Origin: UBA4782 sp034430215 | GTDB lineage: Bacteria; Chloroflexota; Anaerolineae; Anaerolineales; Anaerolineaceae | Length of the DNA: 64,000 nucleotides | NCBI GenBank assembly: GCA_034430215.1 | Contig: DAOUFE010000012.1 | Span: 23,939-87,938, forward strand | Direction of reading: 5' to 3' | Part shown: positions 1 through 8,859 of the stretch, piece by piece | How positions within the stretch are numbered: position 1 is the stretch's first letter | How the letters are laid out: every line of letters starts with the position of its first letter | Program-made: the position numbers and the translations under genes | Notes under the pieces: generated by a model | Databases searched by the model: none | Told to the model about the DNA's origin: nothing | What the model saw: the letters and a program-made list of their open reading frames with translations, nothing else

Positions 1-189
1 GACCATGCAGTAGGTATCATGATCTTACATAAAGTGGGCGATAAGGTGGAAAAGGGGGAACCTCTATTTACCCTGCATGCAAACGACATGGATAAACTGG
101 AGCAAGCAAAACAACGGTTGCTTCAAATACATGTCATCAAGGATGCACCCTGCAAACCATTGACACATCAATATGGTGTGATCCAGTAA
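1..189 (+). CDS. pyrimidine-nucleoside phosphorylase, C-terminal end (partial)
   Basis: This is the last 62 codons of a gene that begins before the window; frame 1 stays open to a TAA at 187-189. The peptide begins DHAVGIMILHKVGDKV and continues with EKGEPLFTLHAND, which matches the C-terminal domain of thymidine/pyrimidine-nucleoside phosphorylase. In that family this small alpha/beta domain packs against the phosphate-binding lobe. The enzyme splits pyrimidine nucleosides with phosphate to give base and (deoxy)ribose-1-phosphate. The active-site region lies outside the window, so substrate preference (thymidine-only or broad) cannot be judged. A strong hairpin follows about 90 bases downstream. 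Confidence 0.85.
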   Translation, partial: DHAVGIMILHKVGDKVEKGEPLFTLHANDMDKLEQAKQRLLQIHVIKDAPCKPLTHQYGVIQ

Positions 190-278
190 ATATTAACCAT
201 AAAGTGCTTATGTAAAACGAATTAACCACCAAAAGCACTAAACACAAAGAAGAAAAGAAGAAGAAAACGAATAAGGCA

Positions 279-310
279 GAAAAGGGATTCGAAAAGAATC
301 CCTTTTCTTT
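279..310 (+). terminator. Rho-independent terminator
   Basis: There is a perfect 12-bp inverted repeat, GAAAAGGGATTC (279-290) and GAATCCCTTTTC (296-307), with a 5-base loop and a T-rich stretch on the plus side. It lies between the phosphorylase end (189) and the end of the convergent permease gene (417). It probably ends the plus-strand transcript and may also serve the minus-strand operon. Nothing else is apparent in 190-416. Confidence 0.75.
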
Positions 311-416
311 CAAGATTGTTTCGGATTGCAAAAAAGTGTAGTCCTAGTAATGACGGTTCGTAAAGCAATAGAAGGTGATTAAAAAAACCTTTGTATCCTT
401 AATGGTTTACAAGTAT

Positions 417-1733
417 CTACTCATATTTCAACGCAATCACAGGTTCGAGGGTTGCGGCACGCATTGCAGGGAATAATCCTGAGAGTAATCCTACCAGGGT
501 AGCGAAGACAATAGCGAAAATTGGCAGCCATGCAGGGATGACCGCAGCCAGGCTGCTCATCATTCCTCCACCCGAAGCAGCTTGCTGTGCCAGATAGGCA
601 GATGCAACTACATTTAAAACTTGTCCGCCAATCCATCCGATGGCAACTCCTCCCAATCCTCCAATGAAACCAATTCCTGCAGCTTCACCAAGGAAGATAC
701 TCATTACATTCCGGTTGGTCGCTCCCAGGGCTTTCATCAAACCAATTTCTCGTGTGCGCTCGAGGATAGCCATCGTCATTGTGTTGGCAATGCCAATTGC
801 AGCAACCAGTAAAGATATTGCTCCAATTCCTCCAAATATGATCTGCAGTACTGTAAAGAAACTGTTAATACTGGAAACATATTCTTGTGGAGTGCTTGCC
901 ATGTACCCCATCTCATTAATCTGGTCAGCAATATCTATAACTTCATCCGCAGAATTAGCACGAACCACCAGCCGAGAATACCCATCCTTATTCCGATTGA
1001 TACGCTTCCCCTGCGACCATTCATTCCACGCCGTGGCATCTTCCATGCGAATAAAGACAGAATAATCTGCTTCGCCGCGAGTTTCAGCCAATACTCCAGT
1101 AATAGTGATAGGAATATTTTTCCGTATTTCCTGTCCATCCTGTGAATACTTAATTAGAACAACAGTTACTTTTTGACCAAGCAGGTCTGGTGGTTCTGGT
1201 GCTTCCTGCCCCGGACGCTGTTTGGGGTCATAAAAATTGCGGGTGACCCAACTTCCTATAACGGCTGTGCCACGCTCCAGGGTTAATGAACCTTCCTGCA
1301 AAGGGTAGTCAAAAATCGCAAGATCATCTGTTGCCACTCCGACAAACTGTGACCAACCTTCCAGTTTGCCATATTTCATCATGCCGCCTGACCATAAATA
1401 GTCATGCGGAATGGCGAATTTTACTCCAGGTATGGCTTCGATGTCAGTGATCACCTGGGGAGTGAGCAGTTTCATGCCCTGGCTAGAACCACCACCCATT
1501 ACCGTAACACCTTGCCCGCTTGAATCCTCCATACCTGGATAAACATCAATGCGTGTCAGATCACTGATGCCATAAAGTTGACTTGTGGCGCTTTTCTGCA
1601 ACCCTAATGCAAGAGATATTAAAACGACCACTGCTGCTGTACCAATTACTACACCAATGGCGGTAAGTGCCACACGACCTTTACGGCGACCAAGGTTATC
1701 TAAAATTAGACTAAAAAGATCCCAGAAACGCAT
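417..1733 (-). CDS. ABC transporter permease, MacB/FtsX type
   Basis: The 438-residue protein has the MacB layout. A first membrane segment (about 20-45, reading AIGVVIGTAAVVVLISLA) precedes a long extracytoplasmic region (about 50-285, MacB_PCD type). Three membrane segments follow (about 290-320, 345-375 and 400-430), forming the FtsX domain, with the typical ERTREIGLMKALGA motif near 325. In the MacB family the ATPase dimer drives a mechanical motion of the permease that acts on periplasmic or extracellular substrates. It is the last gene of a minus-strand operon with the ATPase at 3544-4290 and the secreted protein at 1787-3547. Exporter or LolCDE-like action is likely, but the substrate is unknown. 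Confidence 0.88.
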   Translation of the reverse strand: MRFWDLFSLILDNLGRRKGRVALTAIGVVIGTAAVVVLISLALGLQKSATSQLYGISDLTRIDVYPGMEDSSGQGVTVMGGGSSQGMKLLTPQVITDIEAIPGVKFAIPHDYLWSGGMMKYGKLEGWSQFVGVATDDLAIFDYPLQEGSLTLERGTAVIGSWVTRNFYDPKQRPGQEAPEPPDLLGQKVTVVLIKYSQDGQEIRKNIPITITGVLAETRGEADYSVFIRMEDATAWNEWSQGKRINRNKDGYSRLVVRANSADEVIDIADQINEMGYMASTPQEYVSSINSFFTVLQIIFGGIGAISLLVAAIGIANTMTMAILERTREIGLMKALGATNRNVMSIFLGEAAGIGFIGGLGGVAIGWIGGQVLNVVASAYLAQQAASGGGMMSSLAAVIPAWLPIFAIVFATLVGLLSGLFPAMRAATLEPVIALKYE

Positions 1734-1786
1734 GGTAAATTTTCCTGATTGCTAAAAAATCACTGATCATGTTAGGATTGCCCGAA

Positions 1787-3547
1787 TTATCCTTTAAAAG
1801 CAGGTCCTTCTGTTTCATTGGGTATTTCTGGAGTTACTGGAATTTCCTGATTGGTTTGAGGGAGTCCACTTCCCAATCCGATCATACCTTTGAAAAACCG
1901 AAACAGCTTTTGCCCGAAAGTTTCTGCAACAGGCTCGGGTATAAAGTCTTCTCCCGTGCTGTCCATCATTCCGGGTTCTGGTGTGGGCATTTCCTCAACA
2001 CTGATTTCCAATGTCTGGGTAATGGTGCGCGGCTGATTGAAATCATCGGTATAGTTAATGGTAATCTCCAGAGTCATTGGTCCAGCATTGTATGGAACTA
2101 GCTGCGTATCCAGAGTGTAGTAACCACCTGGATCAAGCGTGCCAACCAATGATATATTGTTCGTCAAATCTGCATTTTCGGCAGTCACTTTCATGTTGCC
2201 TAATACGGTTGTTTTCTTGCCAAGGTTGGTCACCTGGAGAGGTAGTATATTCGGTTGACCTGTGAACATAATGCCTGGATCGCGGTAGAACCCGATTTCT
2301 ACCTGTGGCAGAGAATAAACAAGAAGCGTTATCACCTGATCATCCACCAGACGATTACCTTTACTGTCATTGTAAACAAACGAAAGTTTGAGCGTGTAAG
2401 CACCCGGCAGAGTGGATACATTGACAATCAATTGAGAAGTGATCGTTTGCGATGCCCCTGCATTTACATCGCAGATATATACCAGGTTGGAACTGCCAAG
2501 AGGAGCAAAGTTGGTCAAATCGCTTCCACCACCGGAAATTCCACCGGGAGAGGGAGTACCCGATGCATCAGGGCTGACCGTGCCGCCAATGACCATTGTG
2601 ACAGCACGCGCATCAGCATTTCCCAAATTGCGCACATCCACATTCAAGTCAAAAATAGTTCCGGGTTGTAACGGATCTACATTGACGCTGTAATTGCTGA
2701 TGACCAGTTGGGGACGCAGTGTAGCAGTGGAAGTAGCAGTAGGCCCAGAACTATAGTAGCTGGTTTGTTTTAAATTAATAGTGAATGTAAATGCTTCGGA
2801 ATAAGCCGTACCGACAGAATCGGTATAGCTAAGGTTCCCTTTTAGCGTACCAAAGGTGCTGCCAGCAAGTGCGTTGCTGGATGCCATCACCTGGCTAATT
2901 TCTGTGGAACTGCCTGTGCCCAGTAGAGAAATCGCGTTGACGCCGCCGGTGTTCCGTGGGAAGAAATCAGCACTTTCGAAAGTGAGCACCAGATTGGCTG
3001 CTGGAGCATTGCCAACATTATTCAAGACAAGAGAAAGTTTAAAATCCTGCCCAGGGGTGATCTCTCCGCCATTTACAGAATAGGATGAAACAACAACCAA
3101 TGGGCGAGCAAAAGCGGCGGTTGTTGTTAATGTGGAAGAAGCAGATGTGCCCGGATCACCTGCAGAAGTTACAATTACCGTGGTTGTATCAATCGCGCCA
3201 CTGGTGGCTGTGGCTGGGATGGTTACTTTCACTTCAAATTTTGAGGTTTGACCTGCTGTAACCGGACCAATATCGATCTGACAGGTAGTAGTCCAGCTAC
3301 CTGAGCAGCTCAAGAGAAAAGTGTCACTGGCTGAACCGGTATTCTTTACTGTAAGTGTATATGTAACTACGGTACCAATCGAGCCGGATTTGGCTGCAGT
3401 GACAGGAGAAAGGGTAACGCCATAAGTGGTTGGTGCAGCAGTTGGTGGCTCGGTGGTTTGAGCATAAATTTTTTGTGGTGGCTGGGTGGTCAAAAGAGAC
3501 CCTGCCAACAAAATGATCAAAGTAATGGGAAAAATGAGCTTTTTCAT
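1787..3547 (-). CDS. secreted NEW3/CARDB-type beta-sandwich protein
   Basis: The 586-residue protein begins with a signal peptide (MKKLIFPITLIILLAGSLL, then an Ala-Gln cleavage-like site near residue 30). It is followed by repeated Ig-like units: one near 40-150 resembling NEW3 (TLTVKNTGSASDTF), and CARDB-like units near 155-250, 280-400 and 410-520, each carrying the NVGNAPA / NLGNADA / NLGKK signature. No C-terminal anchor or sorting motif is clear. Its start overlaps the ATPase stop (ATGA), so the two are probably co-translated. A secreted partner between the ATPase and permease genes suggests it works with the MacB-like transporter, either as its extracellular extension or its cargo. That role is inferred. 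Confidence 0.8.
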   Translation of the reverse strand: MKKLIFPITLIILLAGSLLTTQPPQKIYAQTTEPPTAAPTTYGVTLSPVTAAKSGSIGTVVTYTLTVKNTGSASDTFLLSCSGSWTTTCQIDIGPVTAGQTSKFEVKVTIPATATSGAIDTTTVIVTSAGDPGTSASSTLTTTAAFARPLVVVSSYSVNGGEITPGQDFKLSLVLNNVGNAPAANLVLTFESADFFPRNTGGVNAISLLGTGSSTEISQVMASSNALAGSTFGTLKGNLSYTDSVGTAYSEAFTFTINLKQTSYYSSGPTATSTATLRPQLVISNYSVNVDPLQPGTIFDLNVDVRNLGNADARAVTMVIGGTVSPDASGTPSPGGISGGGSDLTNFAPLGSSNLVYICDVNAGASQTITSQLIVNVSTLPGAYTLKLSFVYNDSKGNRLVDDQVITLLVYSLPQVEIGFYRDPGIMFTGQPNILPLQVTNLGKKTTVLGNMKVTAENADLTNNISLVGTLDPGGYYTLDTQLVPYNAGPMTLEITINYTDDFNQPRTITQTLEISVEEMPTPEPGMMDSTGEDFIPEPVAETFGQKLFRFFKGMIGLGSGLPQTNQEIPVTPEIPNETEGPAFKG

Positions 3548-4290
3548 GATAACGGACTTTCCTCCGATGGGATTAATTGATTGTTCAGGCTGGTGGCAGC
3601 GGTGTATTCTGCTTTTGTAACCACATTGCCATCCAGTAAATAAATAGTATGGGTTGAAAAACGCAGCATACGCGGATCATGGGTGACAACAATGACTGTA
3701 TGCCCCTCACGATGGAGTTCAGATAAAAGTTGCATAATTCCCAACCCGCTGCTTGAATCGAGGTTCCCGGTTGGTTCATCCGCTAGGATCAGGGGCGGAT
3801 TATTGACCAGCGCACGAGCGATAGCGACTCGCTGCTGTTGACCACCAGAAAGCTCAGTGGGTTTATGTGCTGCCCGATTCTCCAACCCTACAGCTTTTAA
3901 CATCTCTTTCCCTCGTCTTTTTCGCTGTTCTTTTGGGATCCCAGAAAACCAGAGAGGGAAACTGACATTCTCCAAAGCGCCCATACTGGGAATCAGATTG
4001 AACGATTGAAAAATAAAACCGACAGTTTTTCGCCGGTATATTGCTAACGCGTTTTCATCCATACTTTCCAGCTTCTGATTATTTAGAATAATGCTGCCAG
4101 AAGTAGGACGGTCCAATCCTCCCAATAGGTAGAGTAGAGTACTTTTTCCAGAGCCAGAAGGACCCATGATCACTGTGAATGAATTGGCAGGGATATCAAC
4201 ATCGATACCTGCCAGAGCAATCACTTTTTGTCTGCCCAGGATAAAGACTTTCCGTAATTGGCGGACCTGAATAAACGAATTGTTTTCCAT
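3544..4290 (-). CDS. ABC transporter ATP-binding protein, LolD/MacB type
   Basis: The 248-residue protein has Walker A GPSGSGKST (about residue 43), the Q-loop FQSFNL, the ABC signature LSGGQQQR, Walker B LILADEPTGNLDS and the H-loop THDP. The insert and signature sequences are typical of the LolD/MacB/FtsE-like o228 group. I chose the ATG at 4290 (MENNSF) over an upstream in-frame ATG at 4407, because the upstream extension would run deep into the preceding gene, which ends at 4293. It powers the permease at 417-1733. The gene sits 2 bases after the Yip1 gene and overlaps the secreted-protein gene by 4 bases, so this is a tight operon. Confidence 0.93.
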   Translation of the reverse strand: MENNSFIQVRQLRKVFILGRQKVIALAGIDVDIPANSFTVIMGPSGSGKSTLLYLLGGLDRPTSGSIILNNQKLESMDENALAIYRRKTVGFIFQSFNLIPSMGALENVSFPLWFSGIPKEQRKRRGKEMLKAVGLENRAAHKPTELSGGQQQRVAIARALVNNPPLILADEPTGNLDSSSGLGIMQLLSELHREGHTVIVVTHDPRMLRFSTHTIYLLDGNVVTKAEYTAATSLNNQLIPSEESPLS

Positions 4291-4292
4291 TT

Positions 4293-5102
4293 TTAGAAGA
4301 AATAGAAGGGTGTGGAAGTTCCCGCTCCACCAATTTTTGTTGAAAGATAACCAGGCAGTGCCATCAATAGCAAGACAACCAGTATTGAAACCAATGTAGC
4401 TGCCCAACTCTTTCCCCTGGATAAGCTGGAAATGGATATCACGCCCAATGCCACGAGAATGACCTGCCAGATATAATAGATATCAACCGAAACAAAAACC
4501 TTGTTAAGGAATAACTGAAAATTTCCCATATCTGTTGCAAAGAAACCGCTCAACCCGGGGCTGGAAATCAATTGTTTTGTAATGAGCGCAGAAAAAATTT
4601 GCACCAGATAACGGAGAGCAAACGGCATAAAAGCCCAACCAACGATATTCAAGGCGCTTTTTATGCGATTGCTACTTCCCGCAAGGGTTAAAGAAAAGTG
4701 CAGGATGCTGCTCAGGATAAGCCAACCCAGCCATAACCCTGCCAATGATCCCAATGCAGGAAATACCATGGTGAATACGGGGCTTGACATGCTTTGCTGT
4801 GCAGCAAGGATCTTCTGTTGCTGTTCAATAGAATAATATTCAAAATCAGGAGGCAGGGTTGCACCCATCTGTGCATTCAAGGCGCGGATGGGAGAGTTTA
4901 CCAGTGCCAGGATGATGAGCAATACAGTAAGCACCAGCATGGGTGTCAGCCAGACCCCATTGTTCTGTTTGGCGATCTTTTCAAAAGTTGCTCGAGGTTT
5001 AAAGAAAATGGGAATCAACCATTCAAAGTGCATTTTTTTCGGATGCTCTACATCCAGAATATCCAGTTCTTCATCGTTCATAGTGAAACCCTCTTTGTAC
5101 AA
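4293..5102 (-). CDS. Yip1-domain membrane protein
   Basis: The protein is up to 269 residues. A cytoplasmic N-terminus ends in FEWLIPIFFKPRATFEKIAKQ, the usual lead-in to bacterial Yip1-domain proteins, and about five membrane segments follow (roughly 50-70, 110-140, 155-180, 200-225 and 235-260). Two starts are possible: a TTG at 5102 preceded at good distance by a very strong GGGAGGGG, and an ATG at 5081 preceded by GAGGG. I cannot choose firmly. The function of bacterial Yip1 proteins is not established. As the first gene of the ABC operon it may be an accessory subunit, which is inferred from position only. Confidence 0.75.
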   Translation of the reverse strand: MYKEGFTMNDEELDILDVEHPKKMHFEWLIPIFFKPRATFEKIAKQNNGVWLTPMLVLTVLLIILALVNSPIRALNAQMGATLPPDFEYYSIEQQQKILAAQQSMSSPVFTMVFPALGSLAGLWLGWLILSSILHFSLTLAGSSNRIKSALNIVGWAFMPFALRYLVQIFSALITKQLISSPGLSGFFATDMGNFQLFLNKVFVSVDIYYIWQVILVALGVISISSLSRGKSWAATLVSILVVLLLMALPGYLSTKIGGAGTSTPFYFF

Positions 5103-5143
5103 TATTTTCCCCTCCCGATAATCGGGCAGGAATGATTAAGACG

Positions 5144-5152
5144 ATGATAGCA
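5144..5152 (-). promoter_or_regulatory. extended -10 promoter of the ABC exporter operon
   Basis: On the minus strand the sequence is TGC followed by TATCAT (hexamer at 5144-5149), about 42 bases before the TTG start. The -35 is not convincing, as expected for an extended -10 element. The same TGC-TATNAT arrangement precedes several other minus-strand operons in this window. Confidence 0.5.
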
Positions 5153-5277
5153 CAAAAAAGTTCCTGGAGAATGATGCCAATTCTACGATTACCCTATGAT
5201 TAAATGATGGATAATAAATATATATGATTCTCAAAGGATAATTATTGTAAATGGTATCATTTTGAGTGGCTTTCATA

Positions 5278-5306
5278 TTGCACAACCTGTTACTCTGTGG
5301 CATAAT
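5278..5306 (+). promoter_or_regulatory. sigma-70-type promoter of the ileS T-box leader
   Basis: TTGCAC (5278-5283), a 17-base spacer and CATAAT (5301-5306), with a TG one base before the -10 hexamer. Transcription would begin near 5313, exactly where T-box-like sequence begins. Confidence 0.7.
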
Positions 5307-5313
5307 CAGGCAT

Positions 5314-5580
5314 ACTAAAAGCGATGATGGAAACGAGTAAATCTGTGTGCCCAACAGCGAGCCTGGAAATGGTGTGAGCCAGGTAGGGAAAACAGAATGA
5401 AAATCCTTCCGGAGCTGCGATCTGAACAGGAGATTCTCCCCAGTAAGAAAGCCGGGTCGTACCCGTTAGCTGTATGCAGATCTATTCCGTACCTGGAATG
5501 CATCTGATGAGAGCTCACTTTGGTGAGAAGCGGGGTGGTACCGCGGGTAAATATGTCCCGTCCCTGGTGACGGGATTTTC
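5314..5580 (+). promoter_or_regulatory. T-box riboswitch (isoleucine specifier) controlling ileS
   Basis: A leader of about 265 bases precedes the IleRS gene. It holds a Stem I region with the GATGATGGAAACGAGTA-type K-turn near 5324-5341. The specifier region follows, where ATC (5403-5405, an isoleucine codon) stands just before the conserved CCGGAGCTGC stretch. The antiterminator core GGGTGGTACCGCGG is at 5533-5546 with TGGTACC at 5536-5542. Uncharged tRNA-Ile is expected to pair with both and stabilise the antiterminator, so ileS expression rises in isoleucine starvation. The remaining bases of the 5103-5599 gap hold the two divergent promoters. Confidence 0.93.
5556..5579 (+). terminator. 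T-box regulated terminator hairpin
   Basis: TCCCGTC (5556-5562) pairs with GACGGGA (5569-5575) and is followed by TTTT. It overlaps the end of the T-box core, so the antiterminator and terminator forms are mutually exclusive. It lies about 20 bases before the ileS start. Confidence 0.85.
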
Positions 5581-5599
5581 TATTTAATTTGGAGGAAGA

Positions 5600-8500
5600 A
5601 TGTTCAGACCAGTTTCGCCTAAACTAAATGTCAGCCTGATGGAAGAAGGAGTGCTGCGATTCTGGAAAACGCATGATGTGTTCCATAAGTCAATGCAACA
5701 ACGTGAAGGGCAGCCTTCGTATGTATTTTATGAAGGACCACCCACAGCCAATGGGAAGCCAGGTGTGCATCACGTGTTGGCGCGCTCATTCAAAGATCTG
5801 TTTCCACGCTATAAAACTATGTGTGGCTATTATGTCCTACGACGCGGTGGATGGGACACCCACGGGTTACCTGTCGAAATTGAGGTTGAAAAGAAGTTAG
5901 GTTTCACCAACAAGCAGCAGATCGAAGATTTCGGGATTGAAAAATTCAATAAACTGTGCAAGGAATCTGCATTCACATACATTCAGGAATGGAGCAAGCT
6001 GACTGATCGCATCGCTTTCTGGGTGGATCTGGATACTGCATATATCACCTATAAAAATGAATACATTGAAACTGAGTGGTGGATCTTGCAGCAATTCTGG
6101 AAGAAGGACCTTCTCTACCAGGGCTTTAAAGTTGTTCCCTATTGCCCTCGCTGCGGCACACCGCTTTCTGATCATGAGGTTGCCCAGGGGTATAAAGAAA
6201 ATACCATTGATCCATCTGTATATGTGCGAATGCCTTTAATGGACGAAAAGGACACCTCACTGCTGGTTTGGACGACCACACCCTGGACACTACCTGCCAA
6301 CGTGGCGGTGGCTGCCGGTGTAAATGTGGATTATGTAAAAGTCGAGCACAACCTCCCCGAAGGTGGAACCGAAAAACTGATCCTGGCGGAATCTCTGCTG
6401 GAAAAGGTATTTGGAGATGATACCGTCAAAGTGTTGGAGAGGATGAAAGGCAAGCAGCTAAAAGGGAAACGTTACCAACCCTTGTTCACTTTCTTGCCTT
6501 TGGAAAAACCAGCTCATTATGTGGTGTTAGGTGACTTTGTGACCACCGAGGATGGAACTGGTCTGGTGCATATTGCACCTGCATTTGGTGCGGATGATAT
6601 GCAGGTTTCCATTGATAACGACCTGCCCATCATCATGACCGTAGCGCCTGATGGTACTTTCATCTCCGATGTGCGACCATGGAGCGGGATGTTTGTCAAA
6701 GAAGCTGACCCATATATCACACGCGATCTCTATGATCGGGGTTTGCTTTATAAGGCTGGTACTTACAGCCATACTTATCCTTTCTGCTGGCGCTGTGACA
6801 CGCCATTGCTGTATTACGCCAGACCAACATGGTACATCCGTACCAGCCAATTCCGTGAAAAACTGGTTGAATTGAATAACAAAGTTAACTGGTATCCGGG
6901 TCATATCAAATCTGGGCGGTTTGGTAACTGGTTGGAGAACAATATCGATTGGGCGTTGGGGCGTGAGCGTTACTGGGGCACACCATTACCGGTATGGGAG
7001 TGCAAGAACTGCCGACATCAGGAATGTATTGGTTCTGTAAAGGAATTATCTGAGAAGGTAGGGAGGGACCTTACAGGTTCAGATCTGCATCGCCCGCATG
7101 TAGATCAGATCTACTATACATGCCCGGAATGTGGTGGAACAATGCAGCGTGTGCCAGAGTTGATTGATGTATGGTTTGATTCTGGCTCTATGCCTGTTGC
7201 CCAATGGCATTATCCATTCGAGAACCAGGAAGAATTTAAAAAGCAGTATCCTGCGGATTACATCTGCGAGGCGGTCGATCAAACCCGTGGCTGGTTCTAT
7301 TCATTACATGCTATAAGTACTCTGCTGTTTGAGCAGGAATGTTATAAGAATGTCTTATGCCTTGGGTTGATCCTGGATGAAAATGGACAAAAAATGTCGA
7401 AAACCCGCGGTAATGTGGTATCACCGTGGGATGTGATTAACCAGCACGGTGCTGATGCGATCCGCTGGTATCTGTATACTGCCAGTCCGCCCGGGCAGGA
7501 ACGCCGTTTTTCTGCTGATCTGGTGAAGGAAGTGGTCAGCAGCTTTACCATGCGTTTATGGAACACCTATTCCTTCTTTGTCACTTACGCTAATCTGGAT
7601 GGCTGGAAACCCGATCCCGATGTGTCCTATGAGTACAGTTCGCTGGATAAATGGCTGCGTTCAGCGCTGCATACACTGGTGCGAGATGTGACCAATGCTT
7701 ACGAAAATTATGACAGCCTGGGTGCGACCCGTCCGATCGACACCTTTGTCGATCAGCTTTCCAATTGGTTTTTGCGTCGTAGTCGCCGTCGCTTCTGGAA
7801 GAGTGAATCGGATGCAGATAAACAGGCAGCTTACGCTACCTTATATGAAGCTCTGGTTACTTTATCTAAATTGCTGGCACCAGCCATGCCATTTATTGCT
7901 GATGAGCTGTATCAAAACCTTGTACGGTCGTATGACAAGGATGCACCTATTTCAGTGCACCTGGCTGATTGGCCAGAGTATGATGCCAGCCTGATCGATG
8001 AGAAACTCAATCGAGAAATGACTCTGGTGATGAAACTGGCATCTCTAGGTCTGGCTGCCCGAAATAAAGCCCGCCGTACTGTACGACAACCTTTACAAGA
8101 AGCTGCGTTTGCTGTTGGCAGCGCAGATGAAATGGGTGTGGTCGAAAAGTATGCTGAACTTCTGGAAGATGAGTTGAATGTCAAGCATGTGCGTACCCTG
8201 CACGCAGCGGGTGAGTCAGTCTCATTCAGCTTGAATCCTTTACCTAAGCAATTGGGGCAGAAGTATAGCAGCAGATTCCCAAGCATTCGCCAGGCGATAT
8301 TGGAATTGGATGCCAGCGTAGCAGGGCCACAATTCCTGGCAGGTCAACCAGTAACTGTGAAAGTGGGAGATGAGGAAGTCGCTATTTTACCCGAAGAAGT
8401 GGAAGTGCGCATGCAGGCTCGGGAAGGTTATGCCGTAGCTTCAGAAGGAGCATACCTGGCAGCCCTGGTGACTGAATTGACACCCGAGTTGGTTCAAGAA

Positions 8501-8764
8501 GGAATGGCGCGCGAATTTGTCCGCCGGGTGCAGGATTTGCGAAAAACTGCAGAATTCGATATCGCAGACCGTATTGTGTTGTATTACGATGTTACGCCCG
8601 GATTGGAAAAAGCTCTTCTAACCTTTGGTGACTATATCCGCAATGAAACACTTACATTGGAGATGAAAGCAGGGAAAGTACCCGAGGATCTTCCTGTTGT
8701 CTCGGATACTTTGAACGAAGGTCGTGAAAAGTTGACCGTTGCCATAAAGAAAGTACATAAATGA
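5600..8764 (+). CDS. ileS: isoleucyl-tRNA synthetase, type 2, with rearranged signature motif
   Basis: The 1054-residue class I synthetase charges tRNA-Ile. The KMSKT loop is at residues 598-602, the editing (CP1) domain lies in between (WTTTPWTLPAN; DGTGLVHIAPAFG), and an anticodon-binding domain is followed by a C-terminal extension of about 200 residues like that of the Thermus/eukaryote-type IleRS2. Sequence around GWDTHGLPVE also fits IleRS2. The first class I motif is not H-x-G-H. Residues 55-58 read G-V-H-H (GGT GTG CAT CAC, 5762-5773), an altered arrangement reported for some mupirocin-resistant IleRS2 enzymes. The start follows GGAGG at good spacing. Expression is under the T-box leader. 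The next two genes (lspA, rluD) follow a terminator. Confidence 0.96.
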   Translation: MFRPVSPKLNVSLMEEGVLRFWKTHDVFHKSMQQREGQPSYVFYEGPPTANGKPGVHHVLARSFKDLFPRYKTMCGYYVLRRGGWDTHGLPVEIEVEKKLGFTNKQQIEDFGIEKFNKLCKESAFTYIQEWSKLTDRIAFWVDLDTAYITYKNEYIETEWWILQQFWKKDLLYQGFKVVPYCPRCGTPLSDHEVAQGYKENTIDPSVYVRMPLMDEKDTSLLVWTTTPWTLPANVAVAAGVNVDYVKVEHNLPEGGTEKLILAESLLEKVFGDDTVKVLERMKGKQLKGKRYQPLFTFLPLEKPAHYVVLGDFVTTEDGTGLVHIAPAFGADDMQVSIDNDLPIIMTVAPDGTFISDVRPWSGMFVKEADPYITRDLYDRGLLYKAGTYSHTYPFCWRCDTPLLYYARPTWYIRTSQFREKLVELNNKVNWYPGHIKSGRFGNWLENNIDWALGRERYWGTPLPVWECKNCRHQECIGSVKELSEKVGRDLTGSDLHRPHVDQIYYTCPECGGTMQRVPELIDVWFDSGSMPVAQWHYPFENQEEFKKQYPADYICEAVDQTRGWFYSLHAISTLLFEQECYKNVLCLGLILDENGQKMSKTRGNVVSPWDVINQHGADAIRWYLYTASPPGQERRFSADLVKEVVSSFTMRLWNTYSFFVTYANLDGWKPDPDVSYEYSSLDKWLRSALHTLVRDVTNAYENYDSLGATRPIDTFVDQLSNWFLRRSRRRFWKSESDADKQAAYATLYEALVTLSKLLAPAMPFIADELYQNLVRSYDKDAPISVHLADWPEYDASLIDEKLNREMTLVMKLASLGLAARNKARRTVRQPLQEAAFAVGSADEMGVVEKYAELLEDELNVKHVRTLHAAGESVSFSLNPLPKQLGQKYSSRFPSIRQAILELDASVAGPQFLAGQPVTVKVGDEEVAILPEEVEVRMQAREGYAVASEGAYLAALVTELTPELVQEGMAREFVRRVQDLRKTAEFDIADRIVLYYDVTPGLEKALLTFGDYIRNETLTLEMKAGKVPEDLPVVSDTLNEGREKLTVAIKKVHK

Positions 8765-8771
8765 TCTCGAA

Positions 8772-8803
8772 AACCGCCTGTTAAAAGCAGGCGGTTCTTT
8801 TTT
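8772..8803 (+). terminator. Rho-independent terminator after ileS
   Basis: AACCGCCTG (8772-8780) pairs with CAGGCGGTT (8788-8796) around a 7-base loop, followed by CTTTTTTT. It lies a few bases after the ileS stop. A weak -10 (TACAAT, 8829-8834) for lspA follows. Confidence 0.9.
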
Positions 8804-8859
8804 TATATATCAAGCATCAGGAATAGGGTACAATAGCCACTATTGTGTAGGAGATTCCT

